Below the pieces are notes generated by a model. That model ran no database searches. It had not been told where the DNA came from and was given only the letters and a program-made list of their open reading frames with translations. The translations under genes and the position numbers were made by a program. Shown one piece after another: positions 1 through 5,898 of a stretch of 6,200 bases of DNA. Each line of letters starts with the position of its first letter. The stretch's first letter is position 1. Where the stretch lies: NCBI GenBank assembly GCA_052117605.1, contig JBQKIT010000037.1. One strand, 5' to 3'. This DNA is from CAG-791 sp000431495. Lineage in GTDB: Bacteria > Bacillota > Clostridia > Lachnospirales > Lachnospiraceae.

Positions 1-97
1 GGAGCCTTCCTTCGGGGCGGCTCCCGTACATCGGAGCACTGGCTCTGAATATCGGAACCAGTGGCTCTATTTCAACGGAACAGGCGGCTCCGCCGCC
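1..97. repeat. Cluster of three hairpins at the left edge (probable dispersed repeat, cut by the window start)
   Basis: Three palindromes follow one another. Bases 1-6 (GGAGCC) pair with 19-24 (GGCTCC), with an inner CC-TTCG-GG tetraloop hairpin. Bases 34-42 (GAGCACTGG) pair with 58-67 with one bulged base. Bases 83-87 (GGCGG) pair with 90-94 (CCGCC). The segment is GC-rich compared with the AT-rich gene next to it and begins where EcsC similarity stops. It shares the modules GGCTCT and TATTTCAAC(C)GG with the tandem repeat at 2202-2298, so both may belong to one repeat family; that link is inference. No T-run follows any stem, so a terminator role is not evident. Confidence 0.5.
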
Positions 98-359
98 ACG
101 GAATAATCATTACAGGCAATGTGATGACGCCATCCAGGTTCGTTATAAATCCAGAAGTTGTACATTTGATCACTTGCTTATTGATCATATCTTTCGCAGC
201 ATCTTCGATTGAGGCATTATGCTGTAAATAGTCATCAGACATTTTCTCGATGGGCAAACTAATCAAAGGGATGCCTTGTATGCTTTTCGAGTACAAAGAA
301 TCTAGAAGATTCATCATATCCGCTTGAGATAAAACTTTCTGCATTTCTTTTTCTGCCAT
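72..359 (-). pseudogene. EcsC-family protein, N-terminal fragment
   Basis: The 95-residue product begins with a short helical lead, then shows the start of an EcsC-type domain: a helix with LYSKSIQGIPLI (residues about 22-33), a DYLQH / ASIEDAAKDMI segment (about 44-59), and the glycine-rich turn TSGFITNLDGVITLPV (about 68-83), which in EcsC proteins precedes hydrophobic helices. Family members are usually well over 200 residues. Here similarity stops after LPVMI and the frame runs through about ten basic residues (PWRRSRLFR) encoded by the hairpin cluster at 1-97. The ATG at 357-359 has a GGGAG ribosome binding site at about 367-371. EcsC proteins are poorly understood and named after the Bacillus EcsABC locus. 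A working protein is unlikely. A shortened but expressed peptide cannot be excluded because start and ribosome binding site are intact. Confidence 0.72.
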
Positions 360-511
360 CTCATTTCTCCCAAAATGCGATTTCTATCAATAAGAAACAA
401 TACAAAAAGCGCAGAGTCAAATCCCCCGCGCTTCCAAATATACCTATGTGGTCAGAAACACCTCGTGCTCTCTACATTTTTAATATACCAATATTTTAGC
501 TACTCTCAATG

Positions 512-541
512 AAAAAATGCCCCGGACGCAATGCCCGGGGT
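512..541 (-). terminator. Intrinsic terminator after the integrase scrap and yczE-like gene
   Basis: Read on the minus strand, a GC-only 6-bp stem (CCCCGG at 535-540 paired with CCGGGG at 520-525) with a 9-base loop is followed by CA and then six T residues (512-517). It lies 16 bases past the integrase-fragment stop codon. It was presumably the original terminator of the integrase gene and now ends transcripts from the yczE-like gene as well. Confidence 0.85.
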
Positions 542-557
542 CAAAACTATATCCATA

Positions 558-752
558 TTAAATTACTCTGAACATATTCTGATTCTGTTCCTTCGGCCTT
601 TCCGTCTGCTCGATCTCCTTCTTCGCCTGCTCCAGCTCCTCGAGGCGGATCATCTCATTCTTTGCATCCTCCAGGCCAAGATGGGTGTACGTGTTCATGG
701 TTACTCCTATTTCCGAATGCCCCATCAGATACTGCAGTGTCTTAGGATTCAA
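558..752 (-). pseudogene. Tyrosine recombinase (phage/ICE-type integrase), C-terminal fragment
   Basis: The 64 residues match the extreme C-terminus of Tn916-type and related Clostridia integrases. NPKTLQYLMGHSEIGVTMNTY carries the conserved LMGHS histidine and the catalytic tyrosine in NTYTHLG, followed by a charged helical tail rich in E, K and R. A full integrase has about 350-400 residues, so the N-terminal arm-binding and core-binding domains and the catalytic Arg and Lys are missing. The reading starts at a TTG that merely overlaps the stop codon of the upstream membrane-protein gene, with no ribosome binding site of its own. It is a remnant, not a gene. It shows that an integrative element once ended here and that a deletion or recombination joined its last 190 bases to the yczE-like gene. 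Confidence 0.85.
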
Positions 753-1399
753 GTAGTCGTCTTCGGCTTCTTACGTTTTATAAAATCGCCGACGAATCCC
801 ACCGTTGGTCCAAGCAAAATCACCATTAATATCGTGATTATGCCGACTTCTCCTCCAGTCTCAATAGCAATGCAGGTTGCCAGTAAATCGTATACTATTC
901 GTATAATTCTAAACATATTCCTTCCTGTCACCTTTGCAATTTTATTTGTAATCAAGAAGGATACTGCATCGTACGGAGCCGTGCCATGTCCACTTTGCAT
1001 ATAAATAGCAGCAGCAAAAATAAACAAAATCAGTGCTGGAATCAGAATAATTATTCTTGTGCTTAAGCTAAGCTGTTCTGGTACATGGCAAACATTTTTC
1101 CAGATCCATGTGAAAAAATCTGCGGCGTATCCAACCAGGATCATGTTACCAAGTGTACCTGTACCAATGAGTTTTCGATCAAATATGATTACAATAAGCA
1201 ATAAAACCAAGTTTGAAAGTAGCTGATAGTTTCCAAAGCTCATGCCAAGCATATGTGATATTCCATAATTCATTGCTGAATATGGATCCGTTCCCATATT
1301 GCACATCACTAAAAGTGATACACACATGCCCATAACTGTGACTGCACAGAGCATAATAAGAAAGCTCTTAATCCAGTCTGAAGAGTATTTAAAATTCAT
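749..1399 (-). CDS. YczE/YitT-like integral membrane protein
   Basis: A 216-residue, very hydrophobic protein with about six predicted membrane segments (residues near 11-33, 57-74, 80-100, 114-133, 163-180 and 185-205) and a short basic tail (IKRKKPK). Two similar loops, MGTDPYSAMNYGIS (about 35-48) and HGTAPYDAVSFLI (about 138-150), suggest an internal duplication typical of the YczE/YyaS/YitT-like families; GTGTLGN and GPTVGFVGDFI are further family-style motifs. It would sit in the cytoplasmic membrane. Transported substrate or partner is not known; Bacillus YczE has been linked to surfactin production, which does not transfer safely. The ATG at 1397-1399 has an AAAGG ribosome binding site five bases upstream. 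The stop codon overlaps the integrase scrap by four bases, so the C-terminus may have been set by that junction. The gene looks intact. Confidence 0.82.
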   Translation of the reverse strand: MNFKYSSDWIKSFLIMLCAVTVMGMCVSLLVMCNMGTDPYSAMNYGISHMLGMSFGNYQLLSNLVLLLIVIIFDRKLIGTGTLGNMILVGYAADFFTWIWKNVCHVPEQLSLSTRIIILIPALILFIFAAAIYMQSGHGTAPYDAVSFLITNKIAKVTGRNMFRIIRIVYDLLATCIAIETGGEVGIITILMVILLGPTVGFVGDFIKRKKPKTTT

Positions 1400-1450
1400 A
1401 CATACCTTTCTGCATCTGAGATTGAAAAAGAAATACTATGCCCTTCCTTA

Positions 1451-2228
1451 TCAGCAGATATAGAACGAATAATCGATATCTTTTTCTGCACTGATATGGT
1501 AAGCATCTTCGACATCGGTTCCCCAACTGTCTATACCACCAACACCGCGAACTGCGCCATATATGCACAATACAGTTCTTCTCGCTGGTGGTAATTCTTC
1601 ATGATGCAAAGCATTCTCAATTTCACTTGCCGTATATGGCAGGCAGGAAAAGTCAAATGGTGTATCGGCCATTCCGTATCCATTCTCATGCCGCATTCCT
1701 GATGTACAATATATGGCGTCAAGCTAAGATCCGTAACTTCAAATTCGCCATGCTGTGCACATCTACTTTGATTTTTCCAGATTTATTCACAGTATAAGAT
1801 ACGATAACCGTCGTAGAAGGAATAGAAATAGTCTTATAAAGATACTTTACAGTAATCTCATTTGCCGATACATCTCCGCCATAGCTGTTATTATCCGGTG
1901 CCTTGCAATTCTGAACAGCTCCATCCATGATCACCTTGACATCCTGAAAATCGATGAACATATCTGCAGCAAGCCAGTTACCACTTTTAATATGGAATTT
2001 ACTTCCTCGGTCATTATCTGTCAAGGCTCTCCAGAACGTAGGTTTCGGGCAACGATAAAGCCATTCATATCCATCTTTCACGATAGATTCAAGGCCACCC
2101 TGTGCATAAGAAAAAATATAGTCAAACCCTACACCATGTACACCCAGGGTAAAGTCGCCATAGGCTACTCTTAATTTTTCATTATTTCCGCCAGCCAGAT
2201 TCATCCCCGTCTGGCTCTTTTGTTCCAC
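1451..2228 (-). pseudogene. lacZ: LacZ-type beta-galactosidase (GH2), C-terminal small-chain domain, decayed
   Basis: Three reading frames together give the end of a family 2 beta-galactosidase. The first (1719-2228) has LRVAYGDFTLGVHG, the family signature PTFWRALTDNDRG, and ends near VDVH. The second gives EFEVTDLSLTPYIVHQECG and DTEW (about 1672-1749). The third gives MADTPFDFSCLPYT, ALHHEELPPARRTVL and GGIDSWG, ending at a normal-looking stop (1451-1453). About 50 family residues are missing at the first junction (about 1749-1755) and about 20-30 at the second (about 1668-1675); both shift the frame. The catalytic TIM barrel and all N-terminal domains, roughly 700 residues, are absent. 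The upstream edge fuses to the tandem repeat at 2202-2298. The encoded domain helps shape the lactose site in LacZ, but no activity is possible here. A LacM-like separate small subunit was considered; the frameshifts argue against it. Confidence 0.88.
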
Positions 2229-2298
2229 AGGGATTATTTCAACCGGCTGAATGCATCTCTGTCGGGCTCTTTTGTTCCGCAGGGATTATTTCGACCGA
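2202..2298. repeat. Two tandem copies of a short palindromic repeat, period 52
   Basis: Copy A (about 2202-2245) and copy B (about 2252-2298) align with only a few differences over about 45 bases. The shared core reads GGCTCTTTTGTTCC, then C-A/G-CAGGGATTATTTC, then A/G-ACCG. On the minus strand copy B is flanked by TGTCGG and CCGACA, a perfect 6-bp stem around the core. Copy A is followed by AGCCAGA / TCTGGCT, a perfect 7-bp stem. The period of 52 is not a multiple of three and each copy would read differently, so it is not a protein repeat. The pair fills the gap between the ogt stop and the truncated lacZ. Confidence 0.75.
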
Positions 2299-2319
2299 CA
2301 CCATGGCGTGTCCAGCATC

Positions 2320-2823
2320 TCACAAACCAATGGCACTATGCTCCAGTTCCAGCAGTTTGATTTTTCTATCGAGCCCGCCGGCGTACCCCGTCAAGCTGCC
2401 ATCTGCACCCACGACCCGATGGCATGGAATGATGATCGAGATGGGATTACGCCCGACCGCTCCCCCGACGGCCTGTGCCGACATCCTGGATATCCCTTGC
2501 TTCAGAGCTATGTGCCCTGCGATCTCGCCATAGCTTATCGTTTTCCCATATGGAATCTCCAGAAGTATATCCCAGACAGATTTCTGAAATGCCGTTCCCT
2601 CCGGATGTAATGGCGGCAGGAAATCAGGTTTCTGCCCACCGAAGTACAGATCCAGCCAGCGCTTCCCCACCGATAGAATCTCCGTCTTCTGCTCTAAATA
2701 TCCAGCAGGCAGCCGGTCGGCATAGTATTTTGAACCCTCAAACCATAAACCGCTCAGCCCGAGCTCATCTGCCGCCATCAGCATGTGTCCCAGCGGCGAA
2801 TCATAATATTGAATAGACGTCAT
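2320..2823 (-). CDS. ogt: Methylated-DNA--[protein]-cysteine S-methyltransferase (O6-alkylguanine-DNA alkyltransferase)
   Basis: A complete 167-residue suicide repair protein that takes methyl groups from O6-methylguanine (and O4-methylthymine) in DNA onto its own cysteine. The N-terminal part (about 3-70) is the ribonuclease-like domain (IQYYDSPLG, LSGLWFEG). The C-terminal part (about 76-162) is the DNA-binding active-site domain: GTAFQKSVWDILLEIPYG, ISYGEIA, AVGGAVGRNP, then IIPCHRVVG with acceptor Cys134, and GYAGGLDRK. His135, Asn126 and Glu161 fit the catalytic network of human MGMT (His146, Asn137, Glu172). Gln117 sits where human MGMT has the arginine finger (Arg128). The start is the ATG at 2821-2823, because GAGGTGAC lies seven bases upstream; the frame stays open to 2862 but lacks an equal site there. 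No terminator is clear; the tandem repeat begins 22 bases after the stop. Confidence 0.95.
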   Translation of the reverse strand: MTSIQYYDSPLGHMLMAADELGLSGLWFEGSKYYADRLPAGYLEQKTEILSVGKRWLDLYFGGQKPDFLPPLHPEGTAFQKSVWDILLEIPYGKTISYGEIAGHIALKQGISRMSAQAVGGAVGRNPISIIIPCHRVVGADGSLTGYAGGLDRKIKLLELEHSAIGL

Positions 2824-2830
2824 TTTAATT

Positions 2831-2838
2831 GTCACCTC
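2831..2838 (-). promoter_or_regulatory. Ribosome binding site fixing the ogt start
   Basis: GAGGTGAC on the minus strand, seven bases before the ATG at 2821-2823. It supports the shorter 167-residue protein over an upstream in-frame start at 2862. Confidence 0.85.
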
Positions 2839-2911
2839 ATAAGCTGTGCCCAATATCTCCACCAGCAGTTCGTCACATCCCTCCTCGTTTCAACTGCAAT
2901 GGCAATACTTA

Positions 2912-4165
2912 CTATGCCGCTGCATTGGCATTGATACTATCAATCACTTTTCTGATTCCCGCCCAGACAGAAAGATCCGTAAACAGCTCCACTACGCTGC
3001 CCTGATCCGTAAAAGGTGACTCCTGCAGCACGGAAAAGTCCTTCATCACTCCGTTATGGACGATGTACTCGACAATCTGATTTACAAAATAAATCTGTCT
3101 GCTATCAAGATTTGCACTGGAAAGATATTCCGAGAATGCTTCCTTTGCTGCATTCATATCCAGTCCAACGATTTCTCTCACAAACTCACCTAAAGGCTTT
3201 GATCCATATTCTTGCTCGTAGTCCTGTTTTGTTCCCACTTCTCTCCAGAGAATATCTTCCAGAGACTCAATATCCTGTGTGGTCAGCGGCTGGTTTGTTT
3301 TCAATTTCGCAATTGCAATATTGTCCTGGTGCTGTCTGATATAGTATTCTGCCTTTGCTTTATAATTCTTCAGCTCATCATTCTCAAGTTCCGATTCCTT
3401 CCAGTCGATGGAGAGCAAATCATCCTCAAAATCAGTATCGTAGCGGATCTTAGCTTTTGGAAGATACTTCATCAGATCACGAAGCTTTTCTCTGATCTCT
3501 TCAAATTCATTGATCCCTGCTGTCTCCACATAGTCTGTATTGAGAATCTTATAAATCAGTTCCGACTGTGCCTGTATCTCCGGAATATTTGCAACACTGG
3601 CAATCCCGGCAACCTTCTTATGAAGGTCATTTCGTGCCTTTGAATACTTCTTTCCAACAAGATAAGCCAGCTCAATTCCATACATAAGTGCATCGAAACG
3701 AACCGCACTTGCCTCATCTCCATCAGGCAGAATAAGCGGAGCAACTTCTTCACGAACGATCAACGTATCCTCATAAGTCAGCCCCTGATAATTGCTGCTG
3801 GATGAATAAAGGTCCACATATTTCAGAGGCTGCCGGACCGCAAAATTATCTCTGGGAAGCTCCCGCACTTTTCCTGTCATGATCTCTACCAGGCCATTTC
3901 TGTAAGCAATCAGCCTGTCGATTTGATACTCTATATCCTGCAGCTTATAAGAAATCTCAAACTGCAAGTTGAAGACAGCTCCCTGAAGAGCAATCATATT
4001 TGCAGTTGCCTTTCCTTTATTCATACGGAAGAACTCAAAGTTACCGCAGAAATCAAAGATATAAAACTTCTGCTTATCTTCGCCGTCCAGCAAGCCTTCG
4101 CAAAGTCTCGTACCGCGGCCGATCATCTGCCAGAACTTGGCCTTACTCATAACCTTTTTGAAAAA
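2912..4165 (-). pseudogene. hsdR: Type I restriction enzyme R subunit, C-terminal portion (separated by the insertion)
   Basis: The sequence begins in the target duplication (VFFKKV in the restored frame) and continues SKAKFWQMIGRGTR, which is helicase motif VI of the HsdR DEAD/DEAH motor. FYIFDFCGNFEFF follows, as in many HsdR proteins, then a long charged alpha-helical C-terminal region (EcoEI-type R subunit C-terminus) to the stop at 2912-2914. The frame is open over more than 410 residues with no decay, so the disruption is probably recent. HsdR normally supplies ATP-driven DNA translocation and cleavage with HsdM and HsdS; nuclease motifs and helicase motifs I-V are not in this piece. 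An internal ATG (4148-4150) has AAAAGG only two bases away and is unlikely to start translation well. No hsdM or hsdS lies in the window. The stop is followed by 88 bases to ogt. Confidence 0.92.
4158..4165. repeat. 8-bp target site duplication, copy 1
   Basis: TTGAAAAA on the plus strand directly abuts the left end of the IS1595-type element and is identical to 5891-5898. In hsdR orientation it reads TTTTTCAA. Confidence 0.95.
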
Positions 4166-4190
4166 GGCTATGTCACAACAAACAGTTGAT
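4166..4190. repeat. Terminal inverted repeat, lnu(C) side
   Basis: GGCTATGTCACAACAAA followed by CAGTTGAT. It matches the reverse complement of 5866-5890 at 22 of 25 positions; the differences are at positions 5, 18 and 19 of the repeat. Confidence 0.93.
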
Positions 4191-4205
4191 AAATAGCCAT
4201 TTTTA

Positions 4206-4229
4206 TAGGGGAGTATCAGAACTCCCCTA
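4206..4229. other. 9-bp perfect hairpin downstream of lnu(C) inside the element end
   Basis: TAGGGGAGT (4206-4214) pairs fully with ACTCCCCTA (4221-4229) around the 6-base loop ATCAGA. It lies 17 bases after the lnu(C) stop. On the minus strand it is followed by TAAAAAT, not a T-run, so it is not a classical terminator, though it may slow or end transcription in either direction. It sits between the terminal repeat and lnu(C), where a transfer origin would also be plausible. The role is not settled by sequence. Confidence 0.6.
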
Positions 4230-4246
4230 CAAACTGTTATTTGCAG

Positions 4247-4741
4247 TTATCTATACTCATTTGGAATTTCGATATGAAGTGTCTCACACAATAACTTCAC
4301 ATCATGTGCATCATTTTCATCAAACTCGTATCCCAGATGGAACATTACTTGACTATATGGTTCAATACAGGAAACCTCTATTTCCTCAATTCTTCCTTTA
4401 CCCGAAAAAGTTTCTACCGGAAAACAATCCCCATCATAAAGAATTTCACCTTCGTCCGTATATTCAAAACAATGCAAATCAATAATTCTGTTTTTCAAAT
4501 CTTCCCATACAGTATGGTTCAATGTTGTATATTCCATCTTAATCTCATAAAAGCCATTAGCTTTCATTATTTCTATAAAGTTCTGATAATCGTTCTTTTC
4601 TACAAAAATGTCAATATCATTATGGGCTCTTGACTGATATCCAAGAAGAGCATCTACACCCCAGCCACCATCAAGAAAGACTTTAATCTCCGCATCTATT
4701 GCAAATTGAAGAATCTGTTTTACATCTGTTATATTGACCAT
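4247..4741 (-). CDS. lnu(C): Lincosamide nucleotidyltransferase Lnu(C)
   Basis: A complete 164-residue cytoplasmic enzyme that adds a nucleotide (AMP) to a hydroxyl of lincomycin and clindamycin, inactivating them; macrolides are not substrates of this family. The nucleotidyltransferase signature is clear: FLDGGWGVDALLG (residues 22-34), then the metal-binding pair in HNDIDIF (Asp42, Asp44) and a likely third carboxylate in IIDLH (Asp88). FHLGYEFDENDAHDVKLL (about 134-151) matches the C-terminal block of LinA-type enzymes. I recognise the sequence as Lnu(C) rather than LnuA, B, D or P, from memory. The ATG at 4739-4741 has GGAG eight bases upstream; the frame is open further to 4810 but that stretch overlaps the transposase end. 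With only 23 bases after the transposase stop, it is probably co-transcribed from the transposase promoter. Confidence 0.93.
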   Translation of the reverse strand: MVNITDVKQILQFAIDAEIKVFLDGGWGVDALLGYQSRAHNDIDIFVEKNDYQNFIEIMKANGFYEIKMEYTTLNHTVWEDLKNRIIDLHCFEYTDEGEILYDGDCFPVETFSGKGRIEEIEVSCIEPYSQVMFHLGYEFDENDAHDVKLLCETLHIEIPNEYR

Positions 4742-4764
4742 CTTATCATCTCCACAAATTCTAA

Positions 4765-5802
4765 TTAGGCGACCAGAGGAACTGCTGGTCTGTTTGATAA
4801 ATCTCTGCATTTAGCAGTTTTCAATGTTGCCAAAACGAAAGTTAAGAAGATGTTCCTTTTCTCCATGTCGCTTTCTTTGGCGTAATTTACAAGGTTATTC
4901 CACACAAGATAGTTGTTCAGATACTTGGTAGAAACACCGTTAAAGCCACGCATAAACCTCTTTAGCTGGCTATGGTAGCTATTGATATGTTGGATATTAT
5001 AAATGCCTTTCTTGGCTTTGCCAGTCTTTAACTGCACAAGGTCAATGCCATTGGCATTTGTAAATCTCACATAGGAGTTCATCTTGTCCGTAACAAGAGT
5101 GGAATTGGTCTTAATCCTACCATCATAAATATGATGTAAATCTCTTGTAGAAACTCTACCAGTATTCGTAATCTTGGAGATAGACAAGCCATTCCTATTA
5201 ACCGCACAAGGAACACATACCTTTTCTTGGGACAAGCCTCTGATATGTGTAGAATGACCACGCTTATGAGCCTTGCGTGGCATAGCAAATGTCTTACTCT
5301 TGCTATGATTGCCCTTGTACGAGATGGCGAAAAAAGTTTCGTCAGCCTCAATAATGCCGTCAAGGGTAACATCGTCTGCCATATTCTGAAGTGCATCCAA
5401 AATCTTGTGTCTCCAAAGGAATGCGGTGTTTCTGTGAATCCCACAAGCAACAGCAGTCTTACGAATGGATAAGCCATTCATCATACAATCAATGTACTGC
5501 TCCCACACGGACAAGTCTTTTCTTGTACCAGACACAATGGAGTTCGTAGCAATCACGAAGGACTTGCCACAATCCTTACATACATATCGCTGTGTGCCAT
5601 CTTTACGATGACCATTGCGAACCACATGGATACAGCCACAAAGAGGGCATACACGACCATTTGCAAAGCGTTCCTTTGCTACGAAATCTTCAATATTCAA
5701 AGACTTTACAAAGGCAGGACTTAAAAGCATTGTTTTAAGGCTTTCCTGCTCTGCGACAGTCAACTTACCGATAATATCTAATGCGTCTTTGATAGTAGGC
5801 AT
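4765..5802 (-). CDS. tnp: IS1595-family transposase (ISXO2-like)
   Basis: A 345-residue transposase. Numbered from the ATG start: an N-terminal helical part (1-45), a zinc ribbon with Cys52-x2-Cys55 and Cys75-x2-Cys78 (VCPLC, YVCKDCGKSF), a helix-turn-helix (about 110-132, LSIRKTAVACGIHRNTAFLW), and the ISXO2-like catalytic domain. The latter shows DGIIEADETFF (Asp154), TLVTDKMNSY (Asp239) and HINSYHSQLK near 272-281, where this family carries Asn or His in place of the usual third acidic residue. GVSTKYLNNYLVW is a family-typical C-terminal block. The start is the ATG at 5800-5802 because AGGAGGT ends eight bases before it; an in-frame TTG six bases upstream is only two bases from that site. 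The frame is complete. The product binds and cuts the terminal repeats of its own element. Confidence 0.95.
   Translation of the reverse strand: MPTIKDALDIIGKLTVAEQESLKTMLLSPAFVKSLNIEDFVAKERFANGRVCPLCGCIHVVRNGHRKDGTQRYVCKDCGKSFVIATNSIVSGTRKDLSVWEQYIDCMMNGLSIRKTAVACGIHRNTAFLWRHKILDALQNMADDVTLDGIIEADETFFAISYKGNHSKSKTFAMPRKAHKRGHSTHIRGLSQEKVCVPCAVNRNGLSISKITNTGRVSTRDLHHIYDGRIKTNSTLVTDKMNSYVRFTNANGIDLVQLKTGKAKKGIYNIQHINSYHSQLKRFMRGFNGVSTKYLNNYLVWNNLVNYAKESDMEKRNIFLTFVLATLKTAKCRDLSNRPAVPLVA
4771..4790. other. Hairpin at the transposase/lnu(C) boundary
   Basis: GACCAG (4771-4776) pairs with CTGGTC (4785-4790) around an 8-base loop. It lies in the last codons of the transposase gene, about 30 bases before the lnu(C) start. 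No T-run follows on the minus strand. It may tune read-through into lnu(C) or may be chance. Confidence 0.35.
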
Positions 5803-5810
5803 ATCCAATT

Positions 5811-5817
5811 ACCTCCT
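5811..5817 (-). promoter_or_regulatory. Ribosome binding site fixing the transposase start
   Basis: AGGAGGT on the minus strand, eight bases before the ATG at 5800-5802 and only two before an in-frame TTG at 5806-5808; this favours the ATG. Confidence 0.85.
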
Positions 5818-5841
5818 TCGGTGGTACTGTTTCTTACTATT

Positions 5842-5870
5842 ATTATACGCTATTTCTCGTCAAAAATCAA
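5842..5870 (-). promoter_or_regulatory. Sigma-A-type promoter of the transposase, overlapping the terminal repeat
   Basis: Read on the minus strand, TTGATT (5865-5870) and a perfect TATAAT (5842-5847) are 17 bases apart, about 25 bases before the ribosome binding site. The -35 box lies in the inner edge of the terminal inverted repeat (5866-5890), so transposase bound to its end could block its own promoter. Confidence 0.75.
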
Positions 5871-5890
5871 CCATTTGTTGTGACAGAGCC
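5866..5890. repeat. Terminal inverted repeat, transposase side
   Basis: Reverse complement begins GGCTCTGTCACAACAAA followed by TGGTTGAT; it pairs with 4166-4190 at 22 of 25 positions. Confidence 0.93.
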
Positions 5891-5898
5891 TTGAAAAA
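5891..5898. repeat. 8-bp target site duplication, copy 2
   Basis: TTGAAAAA, identical to 4158-4165, directly after the right end of the element. Confidence 0.95.

Larger units (their letters stand above)
4166..5890 (-). mobile_element. IS1595-family mobile element carrying lnu(C) (MTnSag1/ISSag10-like)
   Basis: A complete 1,725-bp element bounded by 25-bp imperfect inverted repeats (4166-4190 and 5866-5890; outer GGCT[A/C]TGTCACAACAAA, 22 of 25 identical) and a perfect 8-bp target duplication, as expected for IS1595. It encodes a transposase followed 23 bases later by the lincosamide nucleotidyltransferase lnu(C) on the same strand. Gene content, order and size match what I recall of MTnSag1 from Streptococcus agalactiae, a small mobilizable transposon moved in trans by Tn916; that identity is from memory and was not searched. 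Insertion lies in hsdR between helicase motifs V and VI. Removing the element plus one duplication copy rejoins LNLVFFKKVMSKAKFWQ in frame. All parts look intact, so it may still be mobile. Confidence 0.95.

Noticed and set aside
531..1004. 157-codon open frame on the plus strand
   Set aside because: It lies opposite the integrase fragment and the yczE-like gene, both recognisable by family motifs; it has no ribosome binding site and its product resembles no family I know.
2297..2312. Small palindrome GACAC-CATGGC-GTGTC after ogt as a terminator
   Set aside because: Only a 5-bp stem with no T-run on either strand.
2251..2816. Several plus-strand open frames across the ogt region
   Set aside because: They are mirror frames of ogt, which has a full active-site motif and a good ribosome binding site on the minus strand.
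2832..2876. 14-residue GTG-initiated peptide ending inside the ogt ribosome binding site, possible leader peptide
   Set aside because: GGAGGG is only two bases from the GTG and there is no supporting attenuator structure; likely chance.
3016..3643. Plus-strand open frames opposite hsdR
   Set aside because: No ribosome binding sites and low-complexity products; the minus frame is clearly HsdR.
4742..4810. N-terminal extension of Lnu(C) by 23 residues
   Set aside because: It overlaps the end of the transposase gene, while the ATG at 4739-4741 has a good GGAG and gives the 164 residues expected for Lnu(C).
5079..5477. 132-codon minus-strand frame inside the transposase gene
   Set aside because: It is an alternative frame within an intact, strongly recognisable transposase.
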